Shown piece after piece: positions 50,956-59,153 of a stretch of DNA of 64,000 nucleotides. The position numbers and the translations under genes were made by a program. The stretch is from Sphaerotilus hippei (GTDB lineage Bacteria > Pseudomonadota > Gammaproteobacteria > Burkholderiales > Burkholderiaceae_C), in contig NZ_QJJS01000007.1 of the NCBI RefSeq assembly GCF_003201595.1, forward strand, positions 62,001 through 126,000, written 5' to 3'. The notes beneath the pieces are model-generated. The model was not told the origin of the DNA. It saw nothing but the letters and a program-made list of their open reading frames with translations, and made no database searches. Each line of letters begins with the position of its first letter. Position 1 is the first letter of the stretch.

Positions 50956-52215
50956 TCACTTCAGCCGCTCGCGACGCAGCGACAGGCCGGCACCGAGCCT
51001 CGGCCCCGAGGGGGTCGTGGAGGTCGTGGAGAAGGGTTCGCGGAATTCCACGGTACGTCGGATGTGGCGCCTCAGCAGTTGTTCATAGACCGCCAGCACC
51101 GGCTCCCAGCGAAAACGTTCGTGGTGGCGCAGCCGACTGGCCCGTGACATATCGGCCAGCTGGGCCCGATCCTTGAGCAGTCGATCGAAGGTGGCCGTGG
51201 CTTCCTGCACACCATCGAAGTACGCGGCATACGGTCCGGCCACCCAGCTGTTGAAGCGGTTGCGCTGCGCCATCACCGGGTTGCCCGCGCCCAGGGCCTC
51301 GACCAGCGACGGGTTGGTGCCACCCACGCGGTGGCCGTGCACGTAGAGCAGGCTGTGGAAACGCAGGGCCTGCACCCGGTCAGGGTCGTAGACCGGGCCG
51401 AGGAAACACACCTCGTCGCTGGCCGCCTCCATCACCGCACGGTGGTAGGGCTGGGTGTCGGGCGCGTAGCGGCCCAGCACGGCCAGCCGGAGGCCGCGGC
51501 GGCGGGTGGAAAAGGCCTGCACGATCTCGAGCACCGAGTTCTCGATCTCGGGGCGCGCGATCAGCGTGACGTATTCACCCGGCTGCAGGCCCAGCGCCAG
51601 CACCGGCGTGATCGGCGCGTTGCGCACCTCGGGCGCGCCGTAGGGGATGACGGTGATCTTGCCCGGATCGGCCAGCCGCGCCAGGTGGGTGGCGATGCTC
51701 GGGTGGTCGGCCACCAGGTGGTCGCCGAGCTTGCAGCCGAGGAACTCGTTGGCGTAGAGCCAGGCCTTGGCCAGGCCGCTCCACTTCTCGCGCTGCCACT
51801 CGATGCCGTCCATGTTGATCACGTTGGGCACGCCCGCCAGCCGCAGCCGGGCGCAGAACGCCGCGGTGTTGTAGCCCAGGGTCAGCGCCACGTCGGGGCG
51901 GTGGCGCACGGCATGAGCCACGCAGCGCCAGTCGAAGCCGATGGTGGCGCGGGCCGTGTCGGCGCCCGAAGGCAGGTGGATGCGGTCGACGCCCTGCCAG
52001 ACGTCGGCGTGCACCGGCCCGTGGCCGTCTTCCTGGCAGTAGACCGTCACGCGCCAGCCGCAGGCCACCAGGTGCAGCGCCAGGCGCTGGGCGAAGGTCT
52101 CGAAACCGCCATGCGCCGCCGGCACCCCGCGGATGCCGAGGATGGCCAGGTGGGGGCGGTGGTCGGCAGGACGGGAGGGTGCGCCGGACGGGCGTCGGGA
52201 TGCTTCGGTGGCCAT
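50956..52215 (-). CDS. DUF1972-type glycosyltransferase, first gene of the polysaccharide operon
   Basis: The protein has 419 residues. The N-terminus HLAILGIRGVPAAHGGFETF is the DUF1972 signature found in rhamnosyltransferase-like GT4 proteins. VINMDGIEWQREKWSG, VIPYGAPEV and VGGTNPSLVEALGAGNPVM are family motifs of the C-terminal donor-binding half. It leads the minus-strand operon and its stop overlaps the GTG that opens the wza frame. DUF1972 enzymes often make an early transfer in the repeat unit, which is an inference here. Confidence 0.88.
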   Translation of the reverse strand: MATEASRRPSGAPSRPADHRPHLAILGIRGVPAAHGGFETFAQRLALHLVACGWRVTVYCQEDGHGPVHADVWQGVDRIHLPSGADTARATIGFDWRCVAHAVRHRPDVALTLGYNTAAFCARLRLAGVPNVINMDGIEWQREKWSGLAKAWLYANEFLGCKLGDHLVADHPSIATHLARLADPGKITVIPYGAPEVRNAPITPVLALGLQPGEYVTLIARPEIENSVLEIVQAFSTRRRGLRLAVLGRYAPDTQPYHRAVMEAASDEVCFLGPVYDPDRVQALRFHSLLYVHGHRVGGTNPSLVEALGAGNPVMAQRNRFNSWVAGPYAAYFDGVQEATATFDRLLKDRAQLADMSRASRLRHHERFRWEPVLAVYEQLLRRHIRRTVEFREPFSTTSTTPSGPRLGAGLSLRRERLK

Positions 52216-52433
52216 GCCGCCATCGTGTCCGGGTACGCGTGCGCCGTCTGCCCCGCGTCCCGCCGCCCCGTGCCCCGCGCTTGCAGGTCGGCGGGCGAAA
52301 GAGCCGCAAATGTGAAGAAGCGGTCCGGCCGGCGGGCCTGCGGGCCGGTGGCCGGCCGACTGGATCCCGCACCGAGGGGGCCTCGTTCACCCGGGCCGCG
52401 CAGCGCACGCGAAACGCGAAAAATCGCCCGGTC

Positions 52434-52452
52434 AGGCTCAGTCGATGAGCCT
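52434..52452. promoter_or_regulatory. Candidate operator AGGCTCA-N5-TGAGCCT
   Basis: A perfect 7-bp inverted repeat with a 5-nt centre (gtcga) lies 219 bp upstream of the first polysaccharide gene. The symmetry suits a dimeric regulator. No known regulator consensus was recognised. Confidence 0.35.
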
Positions 52453-52678
52453 GCATGCCGTGCCATCGGTCACGGTCCGATGGCCCCCGGTGCGGTCTTT
52501 CACCCCCGATCGGCGGGAGCCATGCCGCCGCGGCGGTCCGCGCGGCCCGGCGGGATCGAAGCTTCTGCCCGAGGATTGTCACGCGTACGCTTGCGTATGC
52601 GCAACGATCCACCCCCGGAATTGCCACTCCCGGGTGCGACTTGTTCGTTTTCCCGGCTCAAACCTGTCAATATGTCGG

Positions 52679-52699
52679 GCCTCGCTGCGCGGGCTTTTT
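52679..52699 (+). terminator. Hairpin with T-tract upstream of the small Cys-rich gene
   Basis: GCC-t-CGC, loop TGC and GCGGGC form a 6-bp stem with one bulge, followed by five T residues, 38 bp before the ATG at 52738. It may be an attenuator or the end of a short untranslated transcript. Confidence 0.35.
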
Positions 52700-52737
52700 C
52701 GTGTCAGCGCGAATTTCTCTCTTGCCGTTGAAACCCG

Positions 52738-52989
52738 ATGAGCACCAAGACCGACGACCGCAATCCCACTGACAAGATCGATTCCAACGGCCTGCGTTAC
52801 CGCAACAAGACCCCAGGTTCACCGTTCGCCGCCCAGGGTGCCTTCGCCTCGGGCACCATGTCGTGTTTCCTGTGCGGCAAGCATCGGCCGCGCAACATGC
52901 TCAAGAGCCGGCGCCTGCTCGGCCGCAACGAGGCGGTCTGCGCCCCGAACTGCGCGGAAGTCGACGGCATCCTGGCCCAGCAGGCCTGA
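52738..52989 (+). CDS. Small Cys-rich protein of unknown function
   Basis: The protein has 83 residues. A polar N-terminus (about 1-40) is followed by a compact C-F-L-C-G-K-H and, after about 22 residues, C-A-P-N-C. This Cys/His pattern looks like a single zinc-binding knuckle, with the basic segment RPRNMLKSRRLLGRNE between. No known family was recognised. The ATG at 52738 has no clear Shine-Dalgarno sequence. The neighbours offer no functional clue. Confidence 0.7.
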   Translation: MSTKTDDRNPTDKIDSNGLRYRNKTPGSPFAAQGAFASGTMSCFLCGKHRPRNMLKSRRLLGRNEAVCAPNCAEVDGILAQQA

Positions 52990-53025
52990 TCGTCCTTGCG
53001 GCGCCGCCCGGCGCCATGGCGCGGT

Positions 53026-53433
53026 TCAGGCGTCGACGCCCAGCAGGCGCTCGACCGTCTGGCGCAGGTGGTCCAGGCCGTCCTCGGCCAGATCGGCGTC
53101 GTCCTCGAAGGCCTCGTCGGGCGTGTCCTCGTGCTGGAACAGCGTGAACAGCACCTCGCTGCCCGCGCCGTTGCCGACCACCCGCATGGTGTTGGTCAGC
53201 TGCGTGCCGCAGGGCAGCGTGACCGTGTGGTCCAGGATGCCCAGGTCGTTGAAGCGCGCGAAGCGGATGTCGATCAGCCCCTCCGGCGACTCGATCACCC
53301 ACTGGCCGTCCAGGTACTCGACCGACGGGCAGAACTGCGGCGCCCACAGCGGCAGGTGGGCCGGGTTCGAGGCAAAGGCGTAGACCAGCGCGGCGGGCGC
53401 TGCGATCGTGACGGAACGGGTGATGGATTTCAT
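53026..53433 (-). CDS. SRPBCC-family (START-like) protein
   Basis: The protein has 135 residues and a predicted helix-grip fold. The start KSITRSVTIAAPAALVYAFA and NPAHLPLWAPQF are typical of the polyketide cyclase/AHSA1 branch, which binds hydrophobic ligands. The C-terminal helix ends DHLRQTVERLLGVDA, and an acidic stretch at about 105-118 precedes it. ATG 53433 is preferred because the family begins here; GAGAAT lies 8 nt upstream. Ligand and function unknown. Confidence 0.8.
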   Translation of the reverse strand: MKSITRSVTIAAPAALVYAFASNPAHLPLWAPQFCPSVEYLDGQWVIESPEGLIDIRFARFNDLGILDHTVTLPCGTQLTNTMRVVGNGAGSEVLFTLFQHEDTPDEAFEDDADLAEDGLDHLRQTVERLLGVDA

Positions 53434-53526
53434 GGGCGCGTATTCTCGTTGCATGGCCGTGCATCCTGAGTGCAGCCGGCCGCGGATGGATCGGGAATCG
53501 ACAGGATACGCAGGCGTTTATCCGAG

Positions 53527-53554
53527 TTTGCCGGATCGGGAACCGGCCTAGCAT
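53527..53554 (+). promoter_or_regulatory. Candidate sigma-70 promoter for the GspE-like gene
   Basis: TTTGCC and TAGCAT are separated by 16 bp and the -10 ends 25 bp before the ATG. An AGGA Shine-Dalgarno-like sequence lies between, so this gene looks leadered. Confidence 0.35.
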
Positions 53555-53579
53555 CGGGGCGTCATTCTCAGGAACGTCC

Positions 53580-56477
53580 ATGGCTGAACTGCCTGTCCCC
53601 GATCTGTCGCTGATGCCCCTGGAGGGCCAACCCCGTCCGACGGGCGCGGGTGGGCGGGTCGCCGTCGAGGCGCCGAAGTCCGAGCCTTTTGCCTGGCCGA
53701 CGCCGCCGCTGGCCGCCTACGCGCCGCCGGTCTGCCAGATCGACCCCGAGCCCTGCGAGTACGAGCCCCGCCAGGGCGAGCCCCGCCAGGCGGTGCTGCT
53801 GTCGCTCGATCCGGTCGAGGGCCTGCTGCGCCTGCAGCTGCCCGCCGAACGCCACGTGACCGTGCTGCGCCTGGCGCAGATCCGCCGCCTGACGCTGACC
53901 CGTCCGCTGTGGCCGCTGGTCAGCGCCCCGCAGCGCCGGGTGCCGGGCGACGAGGCCGGCGAGCCGGTCGAGGCCCTGCAGCAGGTGCTCAAGCACTGGC
54001 CGAGCGTGCCCTACCAGCTCCAGCTGAGTTCCGGCGAATCGATCCAGGGCCAGACCGTCGGCCATGTCGAGCTGGACTGGGGCCTGTTCCTGTTCCCGCC
54101 GCTGGATGCGGCCTCGGGCAGCGTGCAGCGGGTGCTGGTGCCCCGTGGCATGGTCGGCCGGCTCGATGTCGGCGAGCGGCTCGGCCAGCTGCTCGCCGGC
54201 GGCGAGGCCGAGCGCCTGCGCCAGATCGAGGACGTCGCGCGCCTGCAGCGTGCGCTGCGCGAGCAGCGCATCGGCGAGGCCCTGGTGGCCCAGCAGGTGG
54301 TGACGGCCGACCAGCTGCTCGCCGCGCTCGACCAGCAGGCCCGCCTGCCGACGCTGCGCCTGGGCGAGGCGCTGGTGTCGCTGGGCGCGCTGAGCGACGA
54401 GCAGCTGCAGGAGTCGCTGCGCCAGCAGCGTGACGAGCGCAGCCAGCCGCTGGGCGAGCTGCTGCTGAGCCGCCAGCTGGTGACGCTCGAGCAGGTGCGC
54501 CATGCGCTGGCGCGCAAGATGGGTTATCCGGTCGTCGACGTCAGCCGCTTTCCGGTCGATGCCCAGGCGGTGCAGTGCCTGCCGCTGGACGCGGCACGGC
54601 GCCTGGGAGCGCTGCCGCTGATGCGTCGCGGCCTGCGCCTGGTGGTCGCGGTCGAGGATGCCAGCCGGCGCAGCCTGCTCGACGAGCTGTCGCGGCTGAC
54701 CCGCTGCCAGATCGCGCCGGCGCTGTCCGACGGGGGCGACCTGGCCGCGGCCATCGAGTCCGCCTACGCCCGGGCCAATCCGCTGCCGGTCATCCGCATG
54801 CTCGAGGTCGAGCCGGGCCGCATGCCCGACCTCGACCTGGGCGCCGAGGCGCTGCTGACGGATCCTTCCACCTTCGCCCCGACGGCCGAGCCCGAACGCA
54901 AGCCGGCTGGTGCCCCGGCCCCGGAGCCGCTCGAGACCGCCGGCCTGATGATCGAGCTCGAGGCTGCCCCGGCCCCTGCGGTCGACCTGGGCTGGCCGGA
55001 CCTGTCGGGCCTGTCGCCGGGGGCGGCCGCGCCATCGCCGGTGCCGCCCGCCACGCCCGCTCCGGGCGCGGTCCCCGACGCCCCGGCGCCGCCCCTGGTG
55101 GTGCCGAAGGCGGCGAGCTCACGCCGGGCGGCTCGCCAGGCCGAGGCCGCTGCCGCACCCCAGGCCCGCCCGGTCGTGGTGCCGGCGGCTGACGCGGCCG
55201 CCCCGACCGCCCCCCGGGCCGAGGCCCGCAGCGACAGCCCGCTGATCCAGCTGCTGGCCGGCCTGCTGGCCGAGGCGCAGCAGAAGGGGGCGCAGAGCCT
55301 GCACTTCGAGCCCCAGCTCGAGCCCGACCTGCTGCAGGTGCGCATGCGGGTGCGCGGGCAGCTGGAGCTGCTGCGCGAGCTGCCCGCGGTCTACCGCAAC
55401 ACCCTGCCGGGGCGCATCAAGTCGCTGGCCGAGCTGGACGTGGCCGAGACGCGGCGTCCCCAGCAGGGCCTGCTGCCGCTCGGGCGGGTGCTGCCCGGAC
55501 AGAAGGCCGAGCTGCCGGTGGCGACGCTGCCGACGCAGTCCGGCCTCGAGGACCTGATCCTGACCCTGCCGAGCCGCCTGAAGCCGCTGGCGCTGGAGGC
55601 CCTGGGCCTGTCCACCCGCGACCTCGAGCGCTGGCGCCTGGCGCTCGACCGCCCCGGCGGCCTGCTGCTGACGGTCGGTCCGCCCCGCTCCGGGCGCACC
55701 ACCTCGCTGCACGCCGGGCTGGCCCACCTGAACCGGCCCGAGCGCATGGTCTGCGCGATCGAGTCGCGCATCGAGCTCACGCAGCCGGGCCTGCGGCAGA
55801 TCGAGATCAACCCGCGGGCCGGCCAGGACTACGAGCAGGCCCTGCGTGCGGTGATGCAGGCCGATGCCGACGTCATCATGGTGGCCGACCTGAGCCGCCC
55901 GTCGGTCAGCCGGCTGGCGCTGGAGGCCGCGCTCGACGGTCGCCTGGTGCTGGGCTGCCTGCCGGCGCGCAACACCACCGAGGCGGTGATGCGCCTGATC
56001 GACCAGGGCCTGGACGCCTGGAACCTCAGCGAATGCCTGCTGGGCGTGCAGGCCCAGCGCCTGCTGAACCGCCTCTGCAACGCCTGCCGCATGAGCCGTC
56101 CGGCCAAGGAGCAGGAGGTGGGTGAATGGCTCGAGGGTTATCTGCACGGCATGCCGGCCGACGACGCGGCGGCGATGCGCGAGCAGGTGCTGGCGGGCTG
56201 GGTCGAGCGCTTCGGCCGGGAGGGCCGCCTGCGCCGCTTCCACAGCCCGGGCTGCGAGCGCTGCAAGTCCTCGGGCCTGCGCGGGCGTCAGGCCGTGCAC
56301 GAGGTGATGCTGGTCAGCCGCGAGCTGCGTCGCCTGATCCGCGCCGGTGCGCCGTCCTGGAACCTGCAGCGCCAGGCCATGAAGGACGGCATGCGCACGC
56401 TGCGCCAGGATGCCGTCGACAAGATGCTCGGCGGCCTGGTGTCCTTCGACGAGGTCCGCGGCATCGCGGACCTGTGA
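53580..56477 (+). CDS. GspE/PilB-like protein with MshEN region and degenerate ATPase motifs
   Basis: The protein has 965 residues. The N-terminal part (1-220) is of unknown type. Residues about 220-390 are MshEN-like, with repeats such as RIGEALVAQQVVTADQLLAAL and RLGEALVSLGALSDEQLQES; MshEN domains bind cyclic di-GMP in characterised proteins. A Pro/Ala-rich linker (about 430-550) precedes a T2SSE-type domain. Walker A reads G-P-P-R-S-G-R-T-T (700-708) with Arg706 for Lys, Walker B has Asp770 for Glu, and the His box reads C-L-P-A-R-N for T-L-H-T-N-D. A four-Cys site (CNAC, CERC) remains. No secretion or pilus genes adjoin it. Confidence 0.82.
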   Translation: MAELPVPDLSLMPLEGQPRPTGAGGRVAVEAPKSEPFAWPTPPLAAYAPPVCQIDPEPCEYEPRQGEPRQAVLLSLDPVEGLLRLQLPAERHVTVLRLAQIRRLTLTRPLWPLVSAPQRRVPGDEAGEPVEALQQVLKHWPSVPYQLQLSSGESIQGQTVGHVELDWGLFLFPPLDAASGSVQRVLVPRGMVGRLDVGERLGQLLAGGEAERLRQIEDVARLQRALREQRIGEALVAQQVVTADQLLAALDQQARLPTLRLGEALVSLGALSDEQLQESLRQQRDERSQPLGELLLSRQLVTLEQVRHALARKMGYPVVDVSRFPVDAQAVQCLPLDAARRLGALPLMRRGLRLVVAVEDASRRSLLDELSRLTRCQIAPALSDGGDLAAAIESAYARANPLPVIRMLEVEPGRMPDLDLGAEALLTDPSTFAPTAEPERKPAGAPAPEPLETAGLMIELEAAPAPAVDLGWPDLSGLSPGAAAPSPVPPATPAPGAVPDAPAPPLVVPKAASSRRAARQAEAAAAPQARPVVVPAADAAAPTAPRAEARSDSPLIQLLAGLLAEAQQKGAQSLHFEPQLEPDLLQVRMRVRGQLELLRELPAVYRNTLPGRIKSLAELDVAETRRPQQGLLPLGRVLPGQKAELPVATLPTQSGLEDLILTLPSRLKPLALEALGLSTRDLERWRLALDRPGGLLLTVGPPRSGRTTSLHAGLAHLNRPERMVCAIESRIELTQPGLRQIEINPRAGQDYEQALRAVMQADADVIMVADLSRPSVSRLALEAALDGRLVLGCLPARNTTEAVMRLIDQGLDAWNLSECLLGVQAQRLLNRLCNACRMSRPAKEQEVGEWLEGYLHGMPADDAAAMREQVLAGWVERFGREGRLRRFHSPGCERCKSSGLRGRQAVHEVMLVSRELRRLIRAGAPSWNLQRQAMKDGMRTLRQDAVDKMLGGLVSFDEVRGIADL

Positions 56478-56479
56478 GC

Positions 56480-56500
56480 CGCGGGCGCTCAGCGCCCGCG
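56480..56500. terminator. GC hairpin between the GspE-like gene and mutL
   Basis: A perfect 9-bp stem CGCGGGCGC/GCGCCCGCG encloses a 3-nt loop made of the mutL stop codon. It lies 3 bp after the GspE-like stop and has no T-tract. Confidence 0.35.
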
Positions 56501-58357
56501 CAGGAACAGCTGGTCCAGCTCCTTCATGCCGAGCTGGCGCCAGGTCGGCCGGCCGTGGTTGCACAGGTCGGCCCGCTCGGTGGTCTCCATGTCGCGCAGC
56601 AGCGCGTTCATCTCGTCGAGCGTCAGCCGGCGGTTGGCGCGCACCGCGCCGTGGCAGGCCATCGTGGCGAGGATCTCGTCGTGCGCCCGCTGCACCACCG
56701 CGCTGCCCCCGGTCTCGCCCAGTTCGGCCAGCACCGAGCGGGCGAGGGCGGCCGCATCCCCGCCCCGCAGCGCGGCCGGCACCGAGCGCACCGCCAGCAC
56801 CCCGGGTGACAGCGGCGCCACGTCCAGCCCGAGCTGGCGCAGCGCGCCGGCATGGGTCTCGGCGATCGCCACCTCGGTCGGCGTGGCCTGGAAGGTCACG
56901 GCCACCAGCAGCGGCTGGCTGTCGATGTCACGTTCGTCCCGGTGCGTGCCCAGGCTGGCCTTCAGGCGTTCGTAGACGATGCGCTCGTGGGCCGCATGCA
57001 TGTCGACGATGACCAGCCCGTGGCGGTTCTCCGCCAGGATGTAGACCCCCTGCAACTGGGCGATGGCCCGGCCGAGCGGCCAGTCGCCCGTGGGCAGCGT
57101 CGCCTCGGTGGCCGTGTCGACCGGTGCGGGGGCGGCGCGGCCGGTGGCGTCGGCGAGCATGCCCGGGCGCCAGTTCGGCAGCGGTTCGCGGGCCTGCAGG
57201 TGGGGGGCCTCGGGCAGGCCCAGCGTGGTCTGCACCGGCCAGCGGTGGCCGGCGGCCGCGGCGAGGGGGCGCGCCTCGACGGCTCCGGTCGCCTGTGCCG
57301 GTGGCTGCCCGGGCGGCCGGGCGAGCGCGGTGCCGCCGTCGGGCGGCAGGGCGGCGTCCGCGGTGCGCGACAGCGCGAGGGCGCCCTCGACCGCCCGGCG
57401 CACGGCCTGGTGCACCTCGCGCGAGTCGCGAAAGCGCACCTCGATCTTGGTCGGATGCACGTTGACGTCGACCCGCTCGGGCGTGATGTCGATGAAAAGC
57501 ACGTAGCTGGGCTGGCGCGAGCCGTGCAGCACGTCCTCGTAGGCCGAACGCACGCCGTGAGCGACCAGGCGATCGCGCACGTGGCGGCCGTTCACGTACG
57601 CGTACTGCAGGTCGGCACGCGCGCGGGCCGCCTCGGGCAGGCCGACCCGGCCCCGCACGACCAGCGGGCCGACCTGCGCCAGCACCTCGCGGCTGGCGGC
57701 CATGAAGTCCAGGCCCAGCACGTCGCGCAGGCGCTGCTCGAGCGTGGTCGGCCGCCACTGCTCGACCAGGCGGCCTTCGTGCCAGACCGCGAAGCCGACC
57801 GCCGGCCGGGCCAGTGCATGGCGGCGCACGGCCTCCAGGCAATGCGCCAGCTCGGTGGCGTCGGTCTTCAGGAACTTGCGCCGGGCGGGGGTCGCGAAGA
57901 ACAGCTCGCGCACCTCGACCGTCGTGCCCACCGCCCGCGCGGCCGGGCTGATCTCGCCGGTGCGCGCGTCGATGCGCAGGGCGTGGCCGTCGTCGGGCGT
58001 GCGGCTGGTGATGGACAGCTCGGCGATCGAGCCGATGGCCGCCAGCGCCTCGCCCCGGAAACCCATCGTGCCGACCTGCTCGAGGTCCTGCAGCGTGTCG
58101 ATCTTGCTGGTGGCGTGGCGGCGCAGCGCCAGCGGCAGCTCGGCCGCGGCGATGCCCCCGCCATCGTCCTCGACCAGGATGGCCCGCACGCCGCCGGCGG
58201 CCAGCCGCACGGTGATCTGGCGGGCGCCCGCGTCCAGCGCGTTGTCGACCAGCTCGCGCACGACCGAGGCCGGGCGCTCCACCACTTCGCCCGCGGCGAT
58301 CTGGCTGATCAGCTCGTCGGGCAGTTCTCGGATGGGGCGGCGCAGGGTGTCGGTCAT
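56489..58357 (-). CDS. mutL: DNA mismatch repair protein MutL
   Basis: The protein has 622 residues. The N-terminal GHKL ATPase shows AGEVVERPASVVRELVDNALDAG split across its first motif, DDGGGI, and TMGFRGEAL. A Pro/Ala-rich linker (about 345-440) follows, then the C-terminal dimerisation domain. It contains D-M-H-A-A-H-E-R-I-V-Y-E, which fits the endonuclease motif DQHA(x)2E(x)4E except Met for Gln, as in MutL of bacteria without MutH. TACAAT ends 7 nt before the ATG and no Shine-Dalgarno sequence is present. Confidence 0.96.
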   Translation of the reverse strand: MTDTLRRPIRELPDELISQIAAGEVVERPASVVRELVDNALDAGARQITVRLAAGGVRAILVEDDGGGIAAAELPLALRRHATSKIDTLQDLEQVGTMGFRGEALAAIGSIAELSITSRTPDDGHALRIDARTGEISPAARAVGTTVEVRELFFATPARRKFLKTDATELAHCLEAVRRHALARPAVGFAVWHEGRLVEQWRPTTLEQRLRDVLGLDFMAASREVLAQVGPLVVRGRVGLPEAARARADLQYAYVNGRHVRDRLVAHGVRSAYEDVLHGSRQPSYVLFIDITPERVDVNVHPTKIEVRFRDSREVHQAVRRAVEGALALSRTADAALPPDGGTALARPPGQPPAQATGAVEARPLAAAAGHRWPVQTTLGLPEAPHLQAREPLPNWRPGMLADATGRAAPAPVDTATEATLPTGDWPLGRAIAQLQGVYILAENRHGLVIVDMHAAHERIVYERLKASLGTHRDERDIDSQPLLVAVTFQATPTEVAIAETHAGALRQLGLDVAPLSPGVLAVRSVPAALRGGDAAALARSVLAELGETGGSAVVQRAHDEILATMACHGAVRANRRLTLDEMNALLRDMETTERADLCNHGRPTWRQLGMKELDQLFLRGR

Positions 58358-58364
58358 GCCCGGG

Positions 58365-58370
58365 ATTGTA
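58365..58370 (-). promoter_or_regulatory. Candidate -10 box for mutL, possibly leaderless
   Basis: TACAAT on the minus strand is followed by 7 nt and the mutL ATG. No Shine-Dalgarno sequence and no good -35 element are visible. Confidence 0.45.
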
Positions 58371-58441
58371 GAAAGACCGCCGCCGCCGCCCGGCTCGGGG
58401 GGATGCGCCCAAAATGTCACCGACAGGCCGTCCGGCATCCG

Positions 58442-58447
58442 GATAAT
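58442..58447 (+). promoter_or_regulatory. Candidate -10 box for the dedA gene
   Basis: GATAAT ends 8 nt before the ATG at 58456. CCGACA stands 16 bp upstream as a possible -35. The leader would be only one or two bases. Confidence 0.4.
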
Positions 58448-58455
58448 CCCGCCCC

Positions 58456-59112
58456 ATGGACATGATCACTTTCCTCGTCGACTTCATCCTGCACGTCGAC
58501 AAGCACCTCATCGAGTTCGTGCGCGACTACGGCGTCTGGGTCTATCTGCTGCTGTTCGCCATCATCTTCGTCGAGACCGGCCTGGTGGTGATGCCTTTCC
58601 TGCCGGGCGACTCGCTGCTGTTCGTCGCCGGGGCGCTGTGCGGCCTGGGGCTGATGGAGCTGCCGGTGCTGATGGCCGTGCTGCTGGTGGCCGCGTTCTC
58701 GGGCGACCAGCTCAACTACACCATCGGTCGGGCGCTGGGCCCCAAGGTGTTCGGCTGGGAGAACTCGCGCTTCTTCAACAAGAAGGCCTTCATGCAGGCG
58801 CACGACTTCTACGAGCGCCACGGCGGCGTCACGATCATCGTCGCGCGCTTCATGCCTTTCATCCGCACCTTCGCGCCGTTCGTTGCCGGGGTGGCCGAGA
58901 TGACACGCTCGCGTTTCATGATGTTCAATGCCGCCGGCGCCGTGCTGTGGGTGGTCGGCCTGACGCTGGTGGGCTATCTGTTCGGCAACCTGCCCTGGGT
59001 GCAGTTGCACCTGCAGAAGATCATCTGGGCACTGATCGTCGTGCCGGGCCTGCTGGTGGTGTTCGGCTCGTGGCGCGCGCGCCGCAAGGAAGCGGCCACC
59101 GCCGCGGCCTGA
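58456..59112 (+). CDS. DedA-family (VTT domain) membrane protein
   Basis: The protein has 218 residues and about five or six membrane segments. The family signature FVETGLVVMPFLPGDSLLFVAG and the later VARFMPFIRTFAPFVAGVAEM are intact, including the conserved Glu, Asp and Arg residues. DedA proteins are linked to lipid-carrier recycling and proton-dependent membrane homeostasis. It is divergent from mutL. Confidence 0.92.
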   Translation: MDMITFLVDFILHVDKHLIEFVRDYGVWVYLLLFAIIFVETGLVVMPFLPGDSLLFVAGALCGLGLMELPVLMAVLLVAAFSGDQLNYTIGRALGPKVFGWENSRFFNKKAFMQAHDFYERHGGVTIIVARFMPFIRTFAPFVAGVAEMTRSRFMMFNAAGAVLWVVGLTLVGYLFGNLPWVQLHLQKIIWALIVVPGLLVVFGSWRARRKEAATAAA

Positions 59113-59153
59113 GGCCGCGCCTCCGGGGCTGCCGGGCGCCGGCCCGCCGCCGT

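Larger units (their letters stand above)
52216..52737. other. 522-bp gene-free region with inverted repeats
   Basis: This is the only stretch above 300 bp without a convincing gene. It separates the polysaccharide operon (-) from a small Cys-rich gene (+) and should hold the promoters of both. A perfect 7-5-7 inverted repeat (52434-52452) and a hairpin with five T residues (52679-52699) are visible. Open frames here show no protein-like composition. Confidence 0.7.

Noticed and set aside
52200-52215. Leaderless -10 box before the first polysaccharide gene (CACGAT, 6 nt, ATG)
   Set aside because: The hexamer does not fit TAnnnT, and a long upstream gap leaves room for an ordinary promoter.
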